From Streptomyces viridochromogenes DSM 40736 (GTDB taxonomy: Bacteria > Actinomycetota > Actinomycetes > Streptomycetales > Streptomycetaceae), in the NCBI RefSeq assembly GCF_000158955.1, contig NZ_GG657757.1, forward strand, positions 8,494,854 through 8,558,853: a DNA stretch of 64,000 nt. The letters are read 5' to 3'. Both the position numbers and the translations under genes were made by a program. Under the pieces are notes generated by a model, which was not told where the DNA came from, made no database searches, and worked only from the letters and a program-made list of their open reading frames with translations. Numbering within the stretch: position 1 is the first letter of the stretch; each line of letters starts with the position of its first letter. This document shows, piece after piece, positions 43,557 through 53,018 of the stretch.

Positions 43557-45894
43557 TGAGTAGTGCCGTGAGGCGAGCCGTGCCCGCGGATACGGCGAGA
43601 ACAGTGCCGAGCGTGGTCCGCTCGACCGACGCCGCCGATCCGGCGGCACCACCGGGTTCCGCCTGCGCTCCGACCAGCAGCACCTGCCACGGCCCCGGCA
43701 CCCCCTCCGCGTCGACCGTGATCGTGTCGCCGTCGCGAGTCGTCCGGAAGGCGGCCGCCGAGCTGTCCCGGGCACCCGGTGCCGGGATCCGTGTCACGAC
43801 CGTCGCACGGTCCCTCGGCGCGTGGATCCGCAGAGTCACCCCGTGCACCCAGTCGTACTCCGCCGCGTCATCGCTTTCGCCGTACGGGATGACCGAGCCG
43901 GGTCGGGCGAGCAGGGGCAGACTGTCGTAGCCGTATCGCCCGCGCCGCCAGCCGGGCCCCTGGACCTGTTCGCCCGACAGCAGATGCGTCCAGGTGCCGT
44001 CCGGGACGTAGTAGTCGACGACGCCGTCGGACGAGAACACGGGGGCGACGAGCAGGTCGTCGCCGAGCATGTACTGCCGATCGAGGGTGTGGCAGGCCGG
44101 GTCGTCGGGGAACTCCAGCACCATCGCCCGCATCATCGGCGTGCCACGCTCGGCGGCCTGCCGGGCCGCACGGAACAGGTAGGGCATGAGCCGGTGCTTG
44201 AGGCGGGTGAAGTCGCGGGTGACCGCGACCGCCTCCTCGTCGTAGTCCCACGGCACCCGGTACGAGTTGCTGCCGTGCAGCCGGCTGTGCGACGACAGCA
44301 GCCCGAACTGCACCCACCGCTTGAACACCTCGGGCGTCGGTGTGCCCTCGAAGCCGCCGATGTCATGGCTCCAGAAACCGAAGCCGGACAGTCCGAGCGA
44401 CAGTCCGCCGCGCAGCGACTCGGCCATGGCGCCGAAATGCGACTCGCAGTCGCCGCCCCAGTGCACCGGGAACTGCTGTCCTCCCGCCGTGGCCGAGCGG
44501 GCGAAGAGCACGGCCTCACCGGCGCCCCGGGCCTCGCTCAGCACCTCGAAGACCGTCTCGTTGTAGAGCTGCGTGTAGTAGTTGTGCATGCGCTCCGGGT
44601 CGGAGCCGTCGTGCCAGACCACATCGGTCGGGATCCGCTCGCCGAAGTCGGTCTTGAAGCAGTCGACGCCCTGTGCGATCAGCGAGCGCAGCTTGCACGC
44701 GTACCAATGGCGCGCCCGCTGATCGGTGAAGTCGACCAGGGCCATGCCGGCCTGCCACAGGTCCCACTGCCACACGTCGCCGTTGGCCTTGCGGACCAGG
44801 TAGCCGTGCCGCTTGGCCTCCTCGAACAGCGGGGACTTCTGCGCGATGTACGGGTTGATCCACACCGACACGCGCAGGCCGTGCTCCTCCTTGAGCCGCC
44901 GCAGCATGCCCTCGGGGTCCGGGAACACGTCCGGGTCCCAGGTGAAGTCGCACCACTGGTACTCGCGCATCCAGAAGCAGTCGAAGTGGAAGACGCCCAG
45001 CGGGATGTCGCGCTCGGCCATTCCGCGCACGAACCGGTTCACCGTCTCCTCGTCGTACGAGGTCGTGAACGACGTCGACAGCCACAGCCCGAACGACCAG
45101 GCCGGCGGCAGTGCCGGGCGGCCGGTCAGCGCCGTGTAGCGGTTCAGGACGTCCTTGGGCGTCGGACCGTACACGACGAAGTACTCCAGCGACTGGTCCT
45201 CGACGCTGAACTGCACCCGCCCGACGGCCTCCGAGTCGATCTCGTAGCTCACCTTGCCGGGGTGGTTGACGAAGACGCCGTAGCCGCGGTTGGTGAGGTG
45301 GAAGGGGACGTTCTTGTACGCCTGCTCGCTCGCCGTGCCGCCGTCGGCCTGCCAGATGTCCACGCTCTGGCCGTTCTTGACGAACGGCGTGAACCGTTCG
45401 CCGAGCCCGTATACCAGCTCGCCGACAGCGAGCGTGAGTTGTGCCAACGAGTGGTGGCTGCCGTCGCCCAGGACCGCGAAGCCGGTGCCGCGGGCCTTGG
45501 CCGAGGTGAGGACGCGGCCGTCCGCGGTGAAGTCCAGCCGCCATGGGGCCGCGGTGTCCACGCACAGGGACAGCTCCCCGGCCGTCAGCTTCAGCAGCGA
45601 GCCCTCCTGGGTGACCTGCGCCGCGTGGCCGGGCTCGGTGTGGAGTGCGAACTCCGGGCCGCGCTCGGCGGCGCCCGCGTGGTGGGTGGCGCGGATGCCG
45701 ATCACGCCCTCGGCGGGGGACCAGCACTCGACGGTCAGTAGCGGGCTGTTGAGGGTGTGGCCGCGCCGCGTGACGTGCCGCACGGGCGCGTGGAGCGTGA
45801 ACCGGTCCTCGTCGACGCGGACGTCGGCGACCTCGGTGGCGTACGACGCCTGGACGCCTTCGCGCATCAGCCAGTAGCCGTCGGTGAACTTCAT
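43546..45894 (-). CDS. yicI: GH31 alpha-xylosidase (YicI type)
   Basis: 782 residues, the normal YicI length. An N-terminal beta-sandwich (1-255) precedes the TIM barrel. The nucleophile is the Asp in KTDFGE near 415 and the acid/base is the Asp in GGDCES near 480. C-terminal beta domains follow. The KTDFGE form, not the alpha-glucosidase WxDMNE form, marks alpha-xylosidases, which remove alpha-1,6-xylose from isoprimeverose or xyloglucan oligosaccharides. No signal peptide: cytosolic. Its ATG overlaps the GH1 stop by four bases (ATGA). Last gene of the lacI-transporter operon. Confidence 0.92.
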   Translation of the reverse strand: MKFTDGYWLMREGVQASYATEVADVRVDEDRFTLHAPVRHVTRRGHTLNSPLLTVECWSPAEGVIGIRATHHAGAAERGPEFALHTEPGHAAQVTQEGSLLKLTAGELSLCVDTAAPWRLDFTADGRVLTSAKARGTGFAVLGDGSHHSLAQLTLAVGELVYGLGERFTPFVKNGQSVDIWQADGGTASEQAYKNVPFHLTNRGYGVFVNHPGKVSYEIDSEAVGRVQFSVEDQSLEYFVVYGPTPKDVLNRYTALTGRPALPPAWSFGLWLSTSFTTSYDEETVNRFVRGMAERDIPLGVFHFDCFWMREYQWCDFTWDPDVFPDPEGMLRRLKEEHGLRVSVWINPYIAQKSPLFEEAKRHGYLVRKANGDVWQWDLWQAGMALVDFTDQRARHWYACKLRSLIAQGVDCFKTDFGERIPTDVVWHDGSDPERMHNYYTQLYNETVFEVLSEARGAGEAVLFARSATAGGQQFPVHWGGDCESHFGAMAESLRGGLSLGLSGFGFWSHDIGGFEGTPTPEVFKRWVQFGLLSSHSRLHGSNSYRVPWDYDEEAVAVTRDFTRLKHRLMPYLFRAARQAAERGTPMMRAMVLEFPDDPACHTLDRQYMLGDDLLVAPVFSSDGVVDYYVPDGTWTHLLSGEQVQGPGWRRGRYGYDSLPLLARPGSVIPYGESDDAAEYDWVHGVTLRIHAPRDRATVVTRIPAPGARDSSAAAFRTTRDGDTITVDAEGVPGPWQVLLVGAQAEPGGAAGSAASVERTTLGTVLAVSAGTARLTALLTGS

Positions 45895-47324
45895 CGGGAG
45901 TCCTTACCAGGAGCGGTGCGGGCGCGGTGGGCGACGATCAGCCGCTGGTACCAGTGGTAGCTGTCCTTGGGTGTGCGGGTCTGCGTGTCGTAGTCGACCC
46001 GGACGATGCCGAAGCGCTGGCCGTAGCCGCGGGCCCACTCGAAGTTGTCCAGCAGCGACCACACGTAGTAGCCGCGCACGTCGACGCCCGCGCGCACCGC
46101 GGCGGCGAGCGCGTCCAGATGGCCGCGGAGGTAGTCGACCCGCTCCACGTCGCGGACCCGGCCGTCGGCGTCGACGGTGTCCGCTTCCGCCGAGCCGTTC
46201 TCGGTGATCAGCAGTGGTGGCAGCGTGGGGTAGCGCGCGGCCAGGTCGACCAGCAGGTCCGTGAAGGTGTGTGGGACGACGGGCCAGCCCATGGTGGTGT
46301 GGCGGACGTCGTCGCGCCAGGTCTCCTCGGCCCGGACGTCGACCGCGGTACGGGTGGCCGGGTCCGGGTCGCGGTGCGGGGCGTCGGCGACGGTGATCGG
46401 GCGGTAGTAGTTGATGCCGACGAAGTCGAGCGGTGCGCCGATGAGGTCGAGGTCGCCGTTGAGGCGGTACGAGCCGTCGCCGTGGGGCAGCAGCTCGCCC
46501 CAGGTCTCGGCTTCGTGCTCCGGGTGGCGCCCGGCGAACAGCGGCTCGAACCACACGTCGTTGTGAAGCGTCTCGACGCGGCGTACGGCGGCCAGGTCGG
46601 CGGGGGAGTCCGTGGCCGGCAGCAGCCGGTCGGGGTTGAGCGTGATCCCGACCTCCCGTGCCCCCGTGGCGCGCAGGGCGTGCACGGCCAGCCCGTGACC
46701 GACGAGCAGATGGTGTGCGGCGGCGAGCGCACCGCGGCCCTCGCGGGCGCCCGGGGCGTGGGCGCCCGCCGCGTACCCGATGAAGGCGCTGCAGAAGGGC
46801 TCGTTGAGTGTGATCCAGCGGTCCACCCGGTCGCCGAGCCGGCCGGCGACCACCCCGGCGTAGTCGGCGAACCGCTCCGCCGTCTCGCGTGTCCGCCAGC
46901 CGCCCCGGTCCTCCAGCGCCTGAGGGAGGTCCCAGTGGTAGAGGGTGGCGGCGGGCGAGATGCCGGCGGCCAGCAGCTCGTCGACGAGCCGGTCGTAGAA
47001 GTCGAGCCCGGCCGCGTTGACGGGGCCGGAGCCGGTCGGCTGGATACGCGGCCAGGCGATGGAGAAGCGGTAGCTGTCCACACCCAGCTCGCGCAGCAGC
47101 GCGATGTCCTCGCGATAGCGGTGGTAGTGGTCGCAGGCGACGTCCCCGGTGGCGCCGTCCGCGACGCGCCCGGGCTCGCGGCAGAAGGTGTCCCAGATGG
47201 ACGGGCCTCTGCCGTCCTCGTCGTACGCGCCCTCGATCTGGTAACTGGCCGTGGCGGCACCGAAGAAGAAGCCGGCCGGGAACTCGGGGAATTCGGGGAA
47301 TTCGGGGGACTCGGGGGAATTCAC
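45891..47324 (-). CDS. GH1 beta-glucosidase
   Basis: 477 residues. The catalytic acid/base Glu lies in TLNEP and the nucleophile Glu in ITENGS; the N-terminal FFFGAATASYQIEGA is the family signature. It should hydrolyse beta-glucosides taken up by the neighbouring ABC system. The GTG start puts an unusual PE(S/F)PEFPEF-type repeat before the fold, produced by a 9-bp DNA repeat. A longer open frame upstream is the permease gene read out of frame. Stop coupled to the GH31 start. Confidence 0.92.
   Translation of the reverse strand: MNSPESPEFPEFPEFPAGFFFGAATASYQIEGAYDEDGRGPSIWDTFCREPGRVADGATGDVACDHYHRYREDIALLRELGVDSYRFSIAWPRIQPTGSGPVNAAGLDFYDRLVDELLAAGISPAATLYHWDLPQALEDRGGWRTRETAERFADYAGVVAGRLGDRVDRWITLNEPFCSAFIGYAAGAHAPGAREGRGALAAAHHLLVGHGLAVHALRATGAREVGITLNPDRLLPATDSPADLAAVRRVETLHNDVWFEPLFAGRHPEHEAETWGELLPHGDGSYRLNGDLDLIGAPLDFVGINYYRPITVADAPHRDPDPATRTAVDVRAEETWRDDVRHTTMGWPVVPHTFTDLLVDLAARYPTLPPLLITENGSAEADTVDADGRVRDVERVDYLRGHLDALAAAVRAGVDVRGYYVWSLLDNFEWARGYGQRFGIVRVDYDTQTRTPKDSYHWYQRLIVAHRARTAPGKDSR
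47280..47315 (-). repeat. Four tandem 9-bp repeats in the GH1 N-terminus
   Basis: Four near-identical units of GAATTCGGG (GAACTCGGG, GAATTCGGG twice, GGACTCGGG on the plus strand) encode Pro-Glu-Phe/Ser triplets right after the start codon. Copy number could vary without breaking the frame. Confidence 0.8.
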
Positions 47325-47338
47325 AGGGAGGAACCTGC

Positions 47339-48178
47339 CTACTTGACCGACCCGCCGGTGATCCCGGCGGCGATGTACTTCTGGGCGACGACGAGCAGGA
47401 TCGCGGCCGGAACGGCGGAGAGCACCGCGGTCGCCATGACCGCGCCCCAGTCGCTGACATGCGCGCCGACGAACTGGTAGATGCCGAGCGTGACGGGCTT
47501 GACGTCGTCCGTCGTGTTGAGGGTGAGCGCGAACATGAAGTCCGACCAGGCGAAGAGGAAGGTGAACAGTCCCGCCGTGATCAGGGCGTTGCGGCTCATG
47601 GGCAGCACGATCCGCACGAACGCGGTGAAGCGGTTCGCGCCGTCCACCATCGCGGCTTCGACGACCTCGCCCGGGATCGACACCATGAACGCCCGCAGCA
47701 GTACGACCGCGAAGGGCAGACCGAGTGAGGCGTCCGCCAGGATCAGCCCCAGATAGGAATTGACGAGATCGAGCTGCGCATAGGCGCTGTAGAGGGCGTT
47801 GGCGATGACGATGCCCGGAACCATCTGCGTGATGAGTGTCGCGAAGACGATGCCCTGCCCACCGCGGAGTCCGAACTGGGCGAGCCCGTACGCGGCGGGC
47901 GCGGCGAGCGCGAGACAGACGACGACGGCACCGAGCGCGACGACGAAGCTCGTGAGCAGTGAGCCGCCCTGGGTGCTGATCGCCGTATCGAAGTTCTTCA
48001 GTGACGGTGATACGGGGAACCACTCGGTGGCGGCGATGCTCGACTCGGGCTGGAGGGCGGTGTTGAGCATCCAGTACACCGGGAAGAGCAGCACGGCGAG
48101 GATCAGCAGGGCGGCGGTGGTGTTCCACGCCGAACGCACGCGCAGCAGGCTCGCCGGTCGTTTCATCGGTCGGCTCAT
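47339..48178 (-). CDS. Carbohydrate ABC transporter permease (MalG type)
   Basis: 279 residues, six membrane helices, with the EAA loop EAAMVDGANRFTAFVRIVLP that contacts the ATPase. CUT1-family partner of the next gene; together they form the channel. ATG 48178, six bases after the preceding stop; Met5 is an alternative. No ATPase gene is in this operon, so the shared MsiK ATPase of Streptomyces probably drives it (inference from established CUT1 practice). Confidence 0.9.
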   Translation of the reverse strand: MSRPMKRPASLLRVRSAWNTTAALLILAVLLFPVYWMLNTALQPESSIAATEWFPVSPSLKNFDTAISTQGGSLLTSFVVALGAVVVCLALAAPAAYGLAQFGLRGGQGIVFATLITQMVPGIVIANALYSAYAQLDLVNSYLGLILADASLGLPFAVVLLRAFMVSIPGEVVEAAMVDGANRFTAFVRIVLPMSRNALITAGLFTFLFAWSDFMFALTLNTTDDVKPVTLGIYQFVGAHVSDWGAVMATAVLSAVPAAILLVVAQKYIAAGITGGSVK

Positions 48179-48184
48179 CGTCGC

Positions 48185-49144
48185 TCACTTCCCCTTGCCG
48201 AAGTCGGCGCGGTTGGCCCGCAGGTACAGCACGGCGAAGACCGCGCTGATGAGGATCAGGGCATTGCCCACCACGGCGCCCTGGCCGAAGTCGAGCTGAA
48301 GGAAGGAGAGCTGATAGGTGACCGTGCCCAGGGTCTGTGTGGAGTCCGCGGGGCCGCCCGAGGTCAGCGCCAGGATCAGGTCGAGGATCTTCACCGTCGA
48401 CATGAAGCCCAGCACGAGTACGACGGTGATCACCGGGCGCAGCATCGGCAGCGTGATGCTGCGGAACGTCCGCCACGGGCCGGAGCCGTCGAGCGAGGCG
48501 GCCTCGTACAGGTCGCGTGGGATCTCCTGGAGACCCCCGTACAGGATGACCATGTTGAACGGGATGCCGATCCAGATGTTGACCATGATCGCCGACAGCA
48601 GGGCCACACCGGGGCTGCTCAGCCACGGCACGCCGTCCTGCGGGACCAGGCCGACCGCGTGGAGGGCGGTGTTCAGCATGCCGTGGTCCTGGTCGAGGAT
48701 GCGCCGCCAGACGACGGCGGAGACCACCATGGGCACGAGCCACGGCAACAGCAGGACGGCGCGCACGAAGCCGGCGAGCCGAAAACGGCGGGAGAAGAAG
48801 ACGGCCAGGGCCAGGCCGATGGTGAACTGGCCGAGCAGCGAGCCGACGGTGAACAGGGCCGTGTGCCACAGGGCGTCGGTGAACAGCTCGTCGGCGAAGA
48901 CGGCCCGCCAGTTGTCGAGGCCGTTGAACGGGGCCTCGCCGGTGAAGTACGTCTTCGGCGTGTAGTGCTGGAAGCTCATCACGACGTTGCGGACGAGCGG
49001 GTAGCCGAAGAACAGCGCCATGTAGGCGAGCGCGGGAGCGACGAAGAGCCAGCGCAGCAGTCCACGGCGCAGCGGAGCACGCCCGGTGGTGGACTTCGCT
49101 TCGGCGGCGCCCGTGGCGGGCGCCGGGGAGGTGACGGTGGTCAT
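48185..49144 (-). CDS. Carbohydrate ABC transporter permease (MalF type)
   Basis: 319 residues, six membrane helices and the EAA loop EAASLDGSGPWRTFRSITLP. ATG 49144 is chosen because GAGGAACC precedes it; an upstream GTG (49186) overlaps the binding-protein gene. Forms a heterodimer with the MalG-type permease. Confidence 0.9.
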   Translation of the reverse strand: MTTVTSPAPATGAAEAKSTTGRAPLRRGLLRWLFVAPALAYMALFFGYPLVRNVVMSFQHYTPKTYFTGEAPFNGLDNWRAVFADELFTDALWHTALFTVGSLLGQFTIGLALAVFFSRRFRLAGFVRAVLLLPWLVPMVVSAVVWRRILDQDHGMLNTALHAVGLVPQDGVPWLSSPGVALLSAIMVNIWIGIPFNMVILYGGLQEIPRDLYEAASLDGSGPWRTFRSITLPMLRPVITVVLVLGFMSTVKILDLILALTSGGPADSTQTLGTVTYQLSFLQLDFGQGAVVGNALILISAVFAVLYLRANRADFGKGK

Positions 49145-49154
49145 GGCCGGTTCC

Positions 49155-50408
49155 TCACTTCCCTGCCGAGGCCTGCTGCTGGGCACGGTGCAGGGCTTGT
49201 TCGGGACTGGTCCGGCCCGTCAGCACGGACTGGAAGGCGCCCGCGAGCGCGTCGCCGACGACCGGCCAGCCGGTGCCGACCTTTGCTGTACGGGATCGGG
49301 CGGTTGTGACGAGCTCGGCGAAGGCGGCGAGCTTCGGGTTCTGCTTCGCGTACGCCTGTGCGGCCGTGGCGCGGGTGGGCACGTTGTTGACCGATTCGCC
49401 CCACTGGAGTTGGTTCTTCTCGGAGTTGAGGCAGTTCAGGACCTTGCCGGCGTTCTTCTCGCGGGCCGGATCCCCGTCGTTCTTCGGTACGGCCATGACG
49501 GTGCCGCCGATGGGCGGCACCGCCGGCTCACCCGCCTCGGGCACCGGAATGCTCGCGACCGCCCAGTCCACGTTCTTCTGGGCGCTGAGGACCGGCACCT
49601 GCCACGGCCCGTTGACCATCATGGCGGCGCGGCCCGCGATGAACTGGTCGTTCACGTCCTGCTGGTTCCAGCTGACGACGGACCTGGAGGCGGATCCATC
49701 GGTGACCAGGTCCTTCCAGAGCTGGAGCGCGGCCTCGCCCCTGCCATTGTCGATCTTGGCCTCGTCACCGCCGGCGGACCAGAAGAACGGAAGGAACTGG
49801 TAGACGCCGTCCGCGTTCGGGCTCGCGCTGAAGGCCATCCCGTACGTGTCGCCCGTGGTCAGCTTGTTCGCGGCGGCTCGTAACTCCTTCCAGGTGGTGG
49901 GCGGGGAGACGCCCGCGTCCTTGAGGAGCTTGGTGTTGTAGATCAGCGCCAGCGAATTGACGGAACGGGCGATGCCGTACTGGACGCCGTCGTACGAGCC
50001 GAGGGACTTCGCGCTCGCGGAGAGGCCGGAGGTGGCCACCCCGACCTCGTCGAGCGGTCGCAGGCCCTCGGTCTGCGCGAACTGGGGCAGCTCTGAGCCG
50101 TCGAGCTCCAGTATGTCCGTGAGCGAGTCGGACGACGCCATCCGAAGTGCCTTGGAGGCGATCTGGTCGGCGGGCACGCTGATCTGCTCGACCTTCAGGC
50201 CGAGCGGCCTGCCGCAACGGTCGAAGAACCGCTGGTTGGCGGTGTGCTCGGCGGTGTCGGTCGCCGAGTTGAGCACGGTGACGGTGCCCGGGTCGGGCTG
50301 CGCGGCACAGCCGGTCAGCGCTGGCGCGACGATGGCACCGGCAAGGGCGGCGGCCAGCGCGGGAACGCGTCCACGTCTTGCTCGGATGCGTCCTGCTGTG
50401 GACGGCAT
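49155..50408 (-). CDS. Sugar-binding lipoprotein of the ABC transporter
   Basis: 417 residues. The lipoprotein signal ends in LTGC near residue 34. The extracellular-solute-binding fold 1 follows, with the family motif TTWKELRAAANKL, WSAGG and MMVNGPWQ. It captures the oligosaccharide at the outer face of the membrane. ATG with GGAGGA upstream. Ten bases before the first permease and 83 bases after lacI; no separate promoter was seen in that gap. Confidence 0.9.
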   Translation of the reverse strand: MPSTAGRIRARRGRVPALAAALAGAIVAPALTGCAAQPDPGTVTVLNSATDTAEHTANQRFFDRCGRPLGLKVEQISVPADQIASKALRMASSDSLTDILELDGSELPQFAQTEGLRPLDEVGVATSGLSASAKSLGSYDGVQYGIARSVNSLALIYNTKLLKDAGVSPPTTWKELRAAANKLTTGDTYGMAFSASPNADGVYQFLPFFWSAGGDEAKIDNGRGEAALQLWKDLVTDGSASRSVVSWNQQDVNDQFIAGRAAMMVNGPWQVPVLSAQKNVDWAVASIPVPEAGEPAVPPIGGTVMAVPKNDGDPAREKNAGKVLNCLNSEKNQLQWGESVNNVPTRATAAQAYAKQNPKLAAFAELVTTARSRTAKVGTGWPVVGDALAGAFQSVLTGRTSPEQALHRAQQQASAGK

Positions 50409-50491
50409 GATTGGTCCTCCGTTACATGTTCAGCTCTGGACATGCGGTGGCCCGGCGATAGGACGCGGCCGGTCGTGCCGTACGGACGGAT

Positions 50492-51556
50492 TCATGGTCG
50501 GCCGGGCGGCGGCGCGATGACGGGCCCGGCCATCTGCGGCTGGATCAGGTGGTGCGGCGCGTCGGAGGGCCTGGTCGAGGCACCTGCACCGGCGGGCTCC
50601 TGCGAAGACGGCGGCCCGTCGTCGCGGCCGGATCCGATCGCGTCGATGGCGAGCCGGGCCACGGCCGTGGACATCTCCGCGACGGGCAGATCGATCCGCG
50701 GCAGATGCCGTGTGCCCAGCTCGTCCGGGAGGCTGCCGACGAGCACCACGGTCAGATGGTGGGGGACCCGCAGCCCCGCCGCCGCCACCGTGTCCAGCAA
50801 GCGAGGCAGGAGGATCAGGTGCTGGACGATCAGCGCGGTCGGGACGGGCCGCGCGGTCAACGCCTCGTTCAGCCGCCGCGCGAGGATGTCCGGGTCGCGG
50901 TGGGACGGGACCACGCGGACATCGGCCCCGGTCTCGGCGGCCGCTCGCCGGGCACCGTCGAGACCGTGCAGGGCATAGCCGCGGCGTGCGGCGACCTCGT
51001 GCTCGGCCGACGAGAGGAAGAGCATCCGCCGGTGCCCGGCCGCCACACTCTCGCGCACCGCGAGGGCGACGGCGGCCTCCCAGTCGAGGTCGGTCCAGGG
51101 CAGCGCCGCGTGATCGTCGTGACCGAGCAGGGCCGCCGGGAAGCCCAGTTCGTGCAGGACCTCGACACGGGGGTCCCGGTCCTCGACCGCCATCAGCACC
51201 GCGGCGTCCGCGAGCCGGCTCCGGGCCACCCGGCGCAGCCCGCCGACGCCGTCGCTGTCCGTCATCAGCAGCACGTCGTACCCGTGCCCACGGGCGGCAT
51301 CGGTGACGTCGATCGCGAACCGTCCGTCGATCGCCCGGTACGCCCCGGGCACGCGCGGCGCGGCCAGCGCGAGCACCCGCGTCCGTGCGCTGCGCAGCGT
51401 ACGGGCACTGGCGCGCGGGTGGTATCCGAGCTCCTCGATCGCGGCCTGCACCGCGTGCCGGGTGTCCTCGGAGATCTTGCGTGACCCGCTCAGGACGTAC
51501 GACACGGTGCTCGGCGCGACGCCTGCGCGCGCGGCGACGTCCTTGATCGTGGCCAT
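50492..51556 (-). CDS. LacI-family repressor
   Basis: 354 residues. HTH at 1-25 (MATIKDVAARAGVAPSTVSYVLSG in two parts: TIKDVAARAG and APSTVSYVLSG), hinge helix near 48-60 (PRASARTLRS), then the periplasmic-binding-like sugar domain. ATG 51556 is chosen because GGAGG lies five bases upstream; a GTG two codons earlier is possible. It heads the sugar operon and should repress it until the imported sugar binds. A palindromic operator lies 51 bases upstream. Confidence 0.92.
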   Translation of the reverse strand: MATIKDVAARAGVAPSTVSYVLSGSRKISEDTRHAVQAAIEELGYHPRASARTLRSARTRVLALAAPRVPGAYRAIDGRFAIDVTDAARGHGYDVLLMTDSDGVGGLRRVARSRLADAAVLMAVEDRDPRVEVLHELGFPAALLGHDDHAALPWTDLDWEAAVALAVRESVAAGHRRMLFLSSAEHEVAARRGYALHGLDGARRAAAETGADVRVVPSHRDPDILARRLNEALTARPVPTALIVQHLILLPRLLDTVAAAGLRVPHHLTVVLVGSLPDELGTRHLPRIDLPVAEMSTAVARLAIDAIGSGRDDGPPSSQEPAGAGASTRPSDAPHHLIQPQMAGPVIAPPPGRP

Positions 51557-51606
51557 CTCCACCTCCGCCCGCCCCGTCGTGGGCCCCGTCGGCTTCCTCG
51601 AATCAA

Positions 51607-51620
51607 TCGAATCGATTCGA
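51607..51620. promoter_or_regulatory. LacI-type operator
   Basis: Perfect 14-bp palindrome TCGAATCGATTCGA upstream of the lacI-transporter-glycosidase operon. A partial copy (CGAATCAATCG) directly adjoins it on the left. Confidence 0.75.
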
Positions 51621-51827
51621 CAAACGGGGTGACTCTAAGCGCGGCGGGTCGGAGAGGGCAATAGCCTGAGCGATACGTCCTGCGGCGAGATGCCGACGAC
51701 TGGTCAGGAGACCGACCCTGGTGGTCGTTCGTCAGAAAGATCAGGAGGGCAGGCAACCCTTGAGGGGTCTGATCAGTCTGGTGTGCGGAATCAGAACTTC
51801 AGTAGTGCTTTTCAGCCAGGAGTGACC

Positions 51828-52454
51828 TTGAGCCTCGCCGATCGCCACATCAACGCCCTCATGCGCCAGATCGCGACCCAGGACATGATCGAGCTCGTCC
51901 ATCCGCTCTCCGAGTGGCAGACGTTCGGCGCGCTCGCGTACATCGCGGAGTGCTACGGCTTCCGGTACGTCGACGTCCGCCTGGTCGGCAAGTACAAGAT
52001 CGCGCACATCTGTCTCGTCCGGGACACGAGCCCTCAGGCACAGCAGCGCGCGGCGGCCAACGCGGCGGCCTTCCCCGACCCGGGCCCCGGACGACCCGTG
52101 CCGGGCATGTACCTGGGCTCGCTCACGCCCGTCGCCCAGGCGCAGGCGGACGTCGACCTGATCACCACGTGCATTCGCTACGACGCGGCCGGAGCCGCCG
52201 CCAACCGCAAGCAACTGCTGACCATGGCGTGGGCGGGACCGGTGCTGTTCCTGCTGCTGGCCGTGCTGACCGGCAAGTACGCTGTCCTCCTTCCGCTCGC
52301 TGTCCTGACCCCGGTGTTCTTGCTGGGTGCACTCAGGGTCAACACGACCCGGCGAGCGAAACTGGCCGAGCGATTGCTGGCCGCCGGATGCACGCCGGTC
52401 CGGGACGAGGCGGGGCGGGAGCGGTTCGTGCGTCCGGTGCCCCACGCGGTGTAA
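51828..52454 (+). CDS. Hypothetical protein with two C-terminal membrane helices
   Basis: 208 residues. A soluble N-terminal part (about 1-135) precedes two membrane helices (about 136-155 and 156-175) and a basic cytosolic tail. TTG start with AGGAG five bases upstream; the preceding GTG has no space for a ribosome site. Not recognised. Divergent from lacI. Confidence 0.6.
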   Translation: MSLADRHINALMRQIATQDMIELVHPLSEWQTFGALAYIAECYGFRYVDVRLVGKYKIAHICLVRDTSPQAQQRAAANAAAFPDPGPGRPVPGMYLGSLTPVAQAQADVDLITTCIRYDAAGAAANRKQLLTMAWAGPVLFLLLAVLTGKYAVLLPLAVLTPVFLLGALRVNTTRRAKLAERLLAAGCTPVRDEAGRERFVRPVPHAV

Positions 52455-52554
52455 CTCGAACAGGACCGACGGCTCCGCGAGCAAGGCAAGTACGCACTGA
52501 CCAAGCGCTGTACCGTGCCCTTCGGCGAGCCGCCGGCCGGCAGACCGTGTCCGC

Positions 52555-52965
52555 CTCGCCCGGCGTAGATGCTGTCGTAGACGGGCCTTTCGACTCCGCC
52601 TTCCTCAGCGATCACGTTCTTGACCTGGCCGTCGACCACGAACGTGGTAGAGCCCCCGTCGTCCAGGTTGAGCGCGTCCACGGCTCCGAGATCCTGCATG
52701 ATCTTCGCCAGGTCGTGGATCGGCACGCCCAGGCGTGCGCCTTCGGTCTTCGATGTGACGGCGACGAGGAGCGTTCGCCCTGATGCGTCCGTGTCGATCG
52801 CCGTACGCGTCCGGTTTCTCGTCGCCGCCCTCCTCCGGGGCCACGACCTCGTTGTTGCGCGGCGCCGCTCTGCGTCGAGCCGATGCCCTGGAGGACCATG
52901 CCGTTCGTGGGGGTGGCGGTGCCACCTCGCCTGGCCGTCTTGCTGATGGCCAGGCGGCCGTTCTG
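52555..52965 (-). pseudogene. Phosphodiester glycosidase (NAGPA-domain) remnant
   Basis: Minus-strand pieces in three frames: LAISKTARRGG, then NNEVVAPEEGG, then SGRTLLVAVTSKTEG, DLGAVDALNLDDGGSTTF and RPVYDSIYAG. The LNLDxGGST motif is diagnostic of the NAGPA/phosphodiester glycosidase domain. Several frameshifts and the missing N-terminus mark it as decayed. Confidence 0.65.
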
Positions 52966-52993
52966 TCGTAGAGCTCTCGGAAGCCCCCCTCGA

Positions 52994-53018
52994 ACTTTGT
53001 CCTGAGTGTGGGAAAAGT
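52994..53018. promoter_or_regulatory. ROK-type operator, site 1
   Basis: Arms ACTTTGTCC and GGGAAAAGT separated by exactly 7 bases, 131 bases upstream of the ROK gene. The same layout recurs at 60960 and 62835. Confidence 0.6.

Noticed and set aside
45891..48869. A 992-residue reading frame extending GH1 through the permease gene
   Set aside because: Upstream of 47324 it is antisense-free but out of frame with a clear permease; GH1 starts at the GTG before the PEF repeat.
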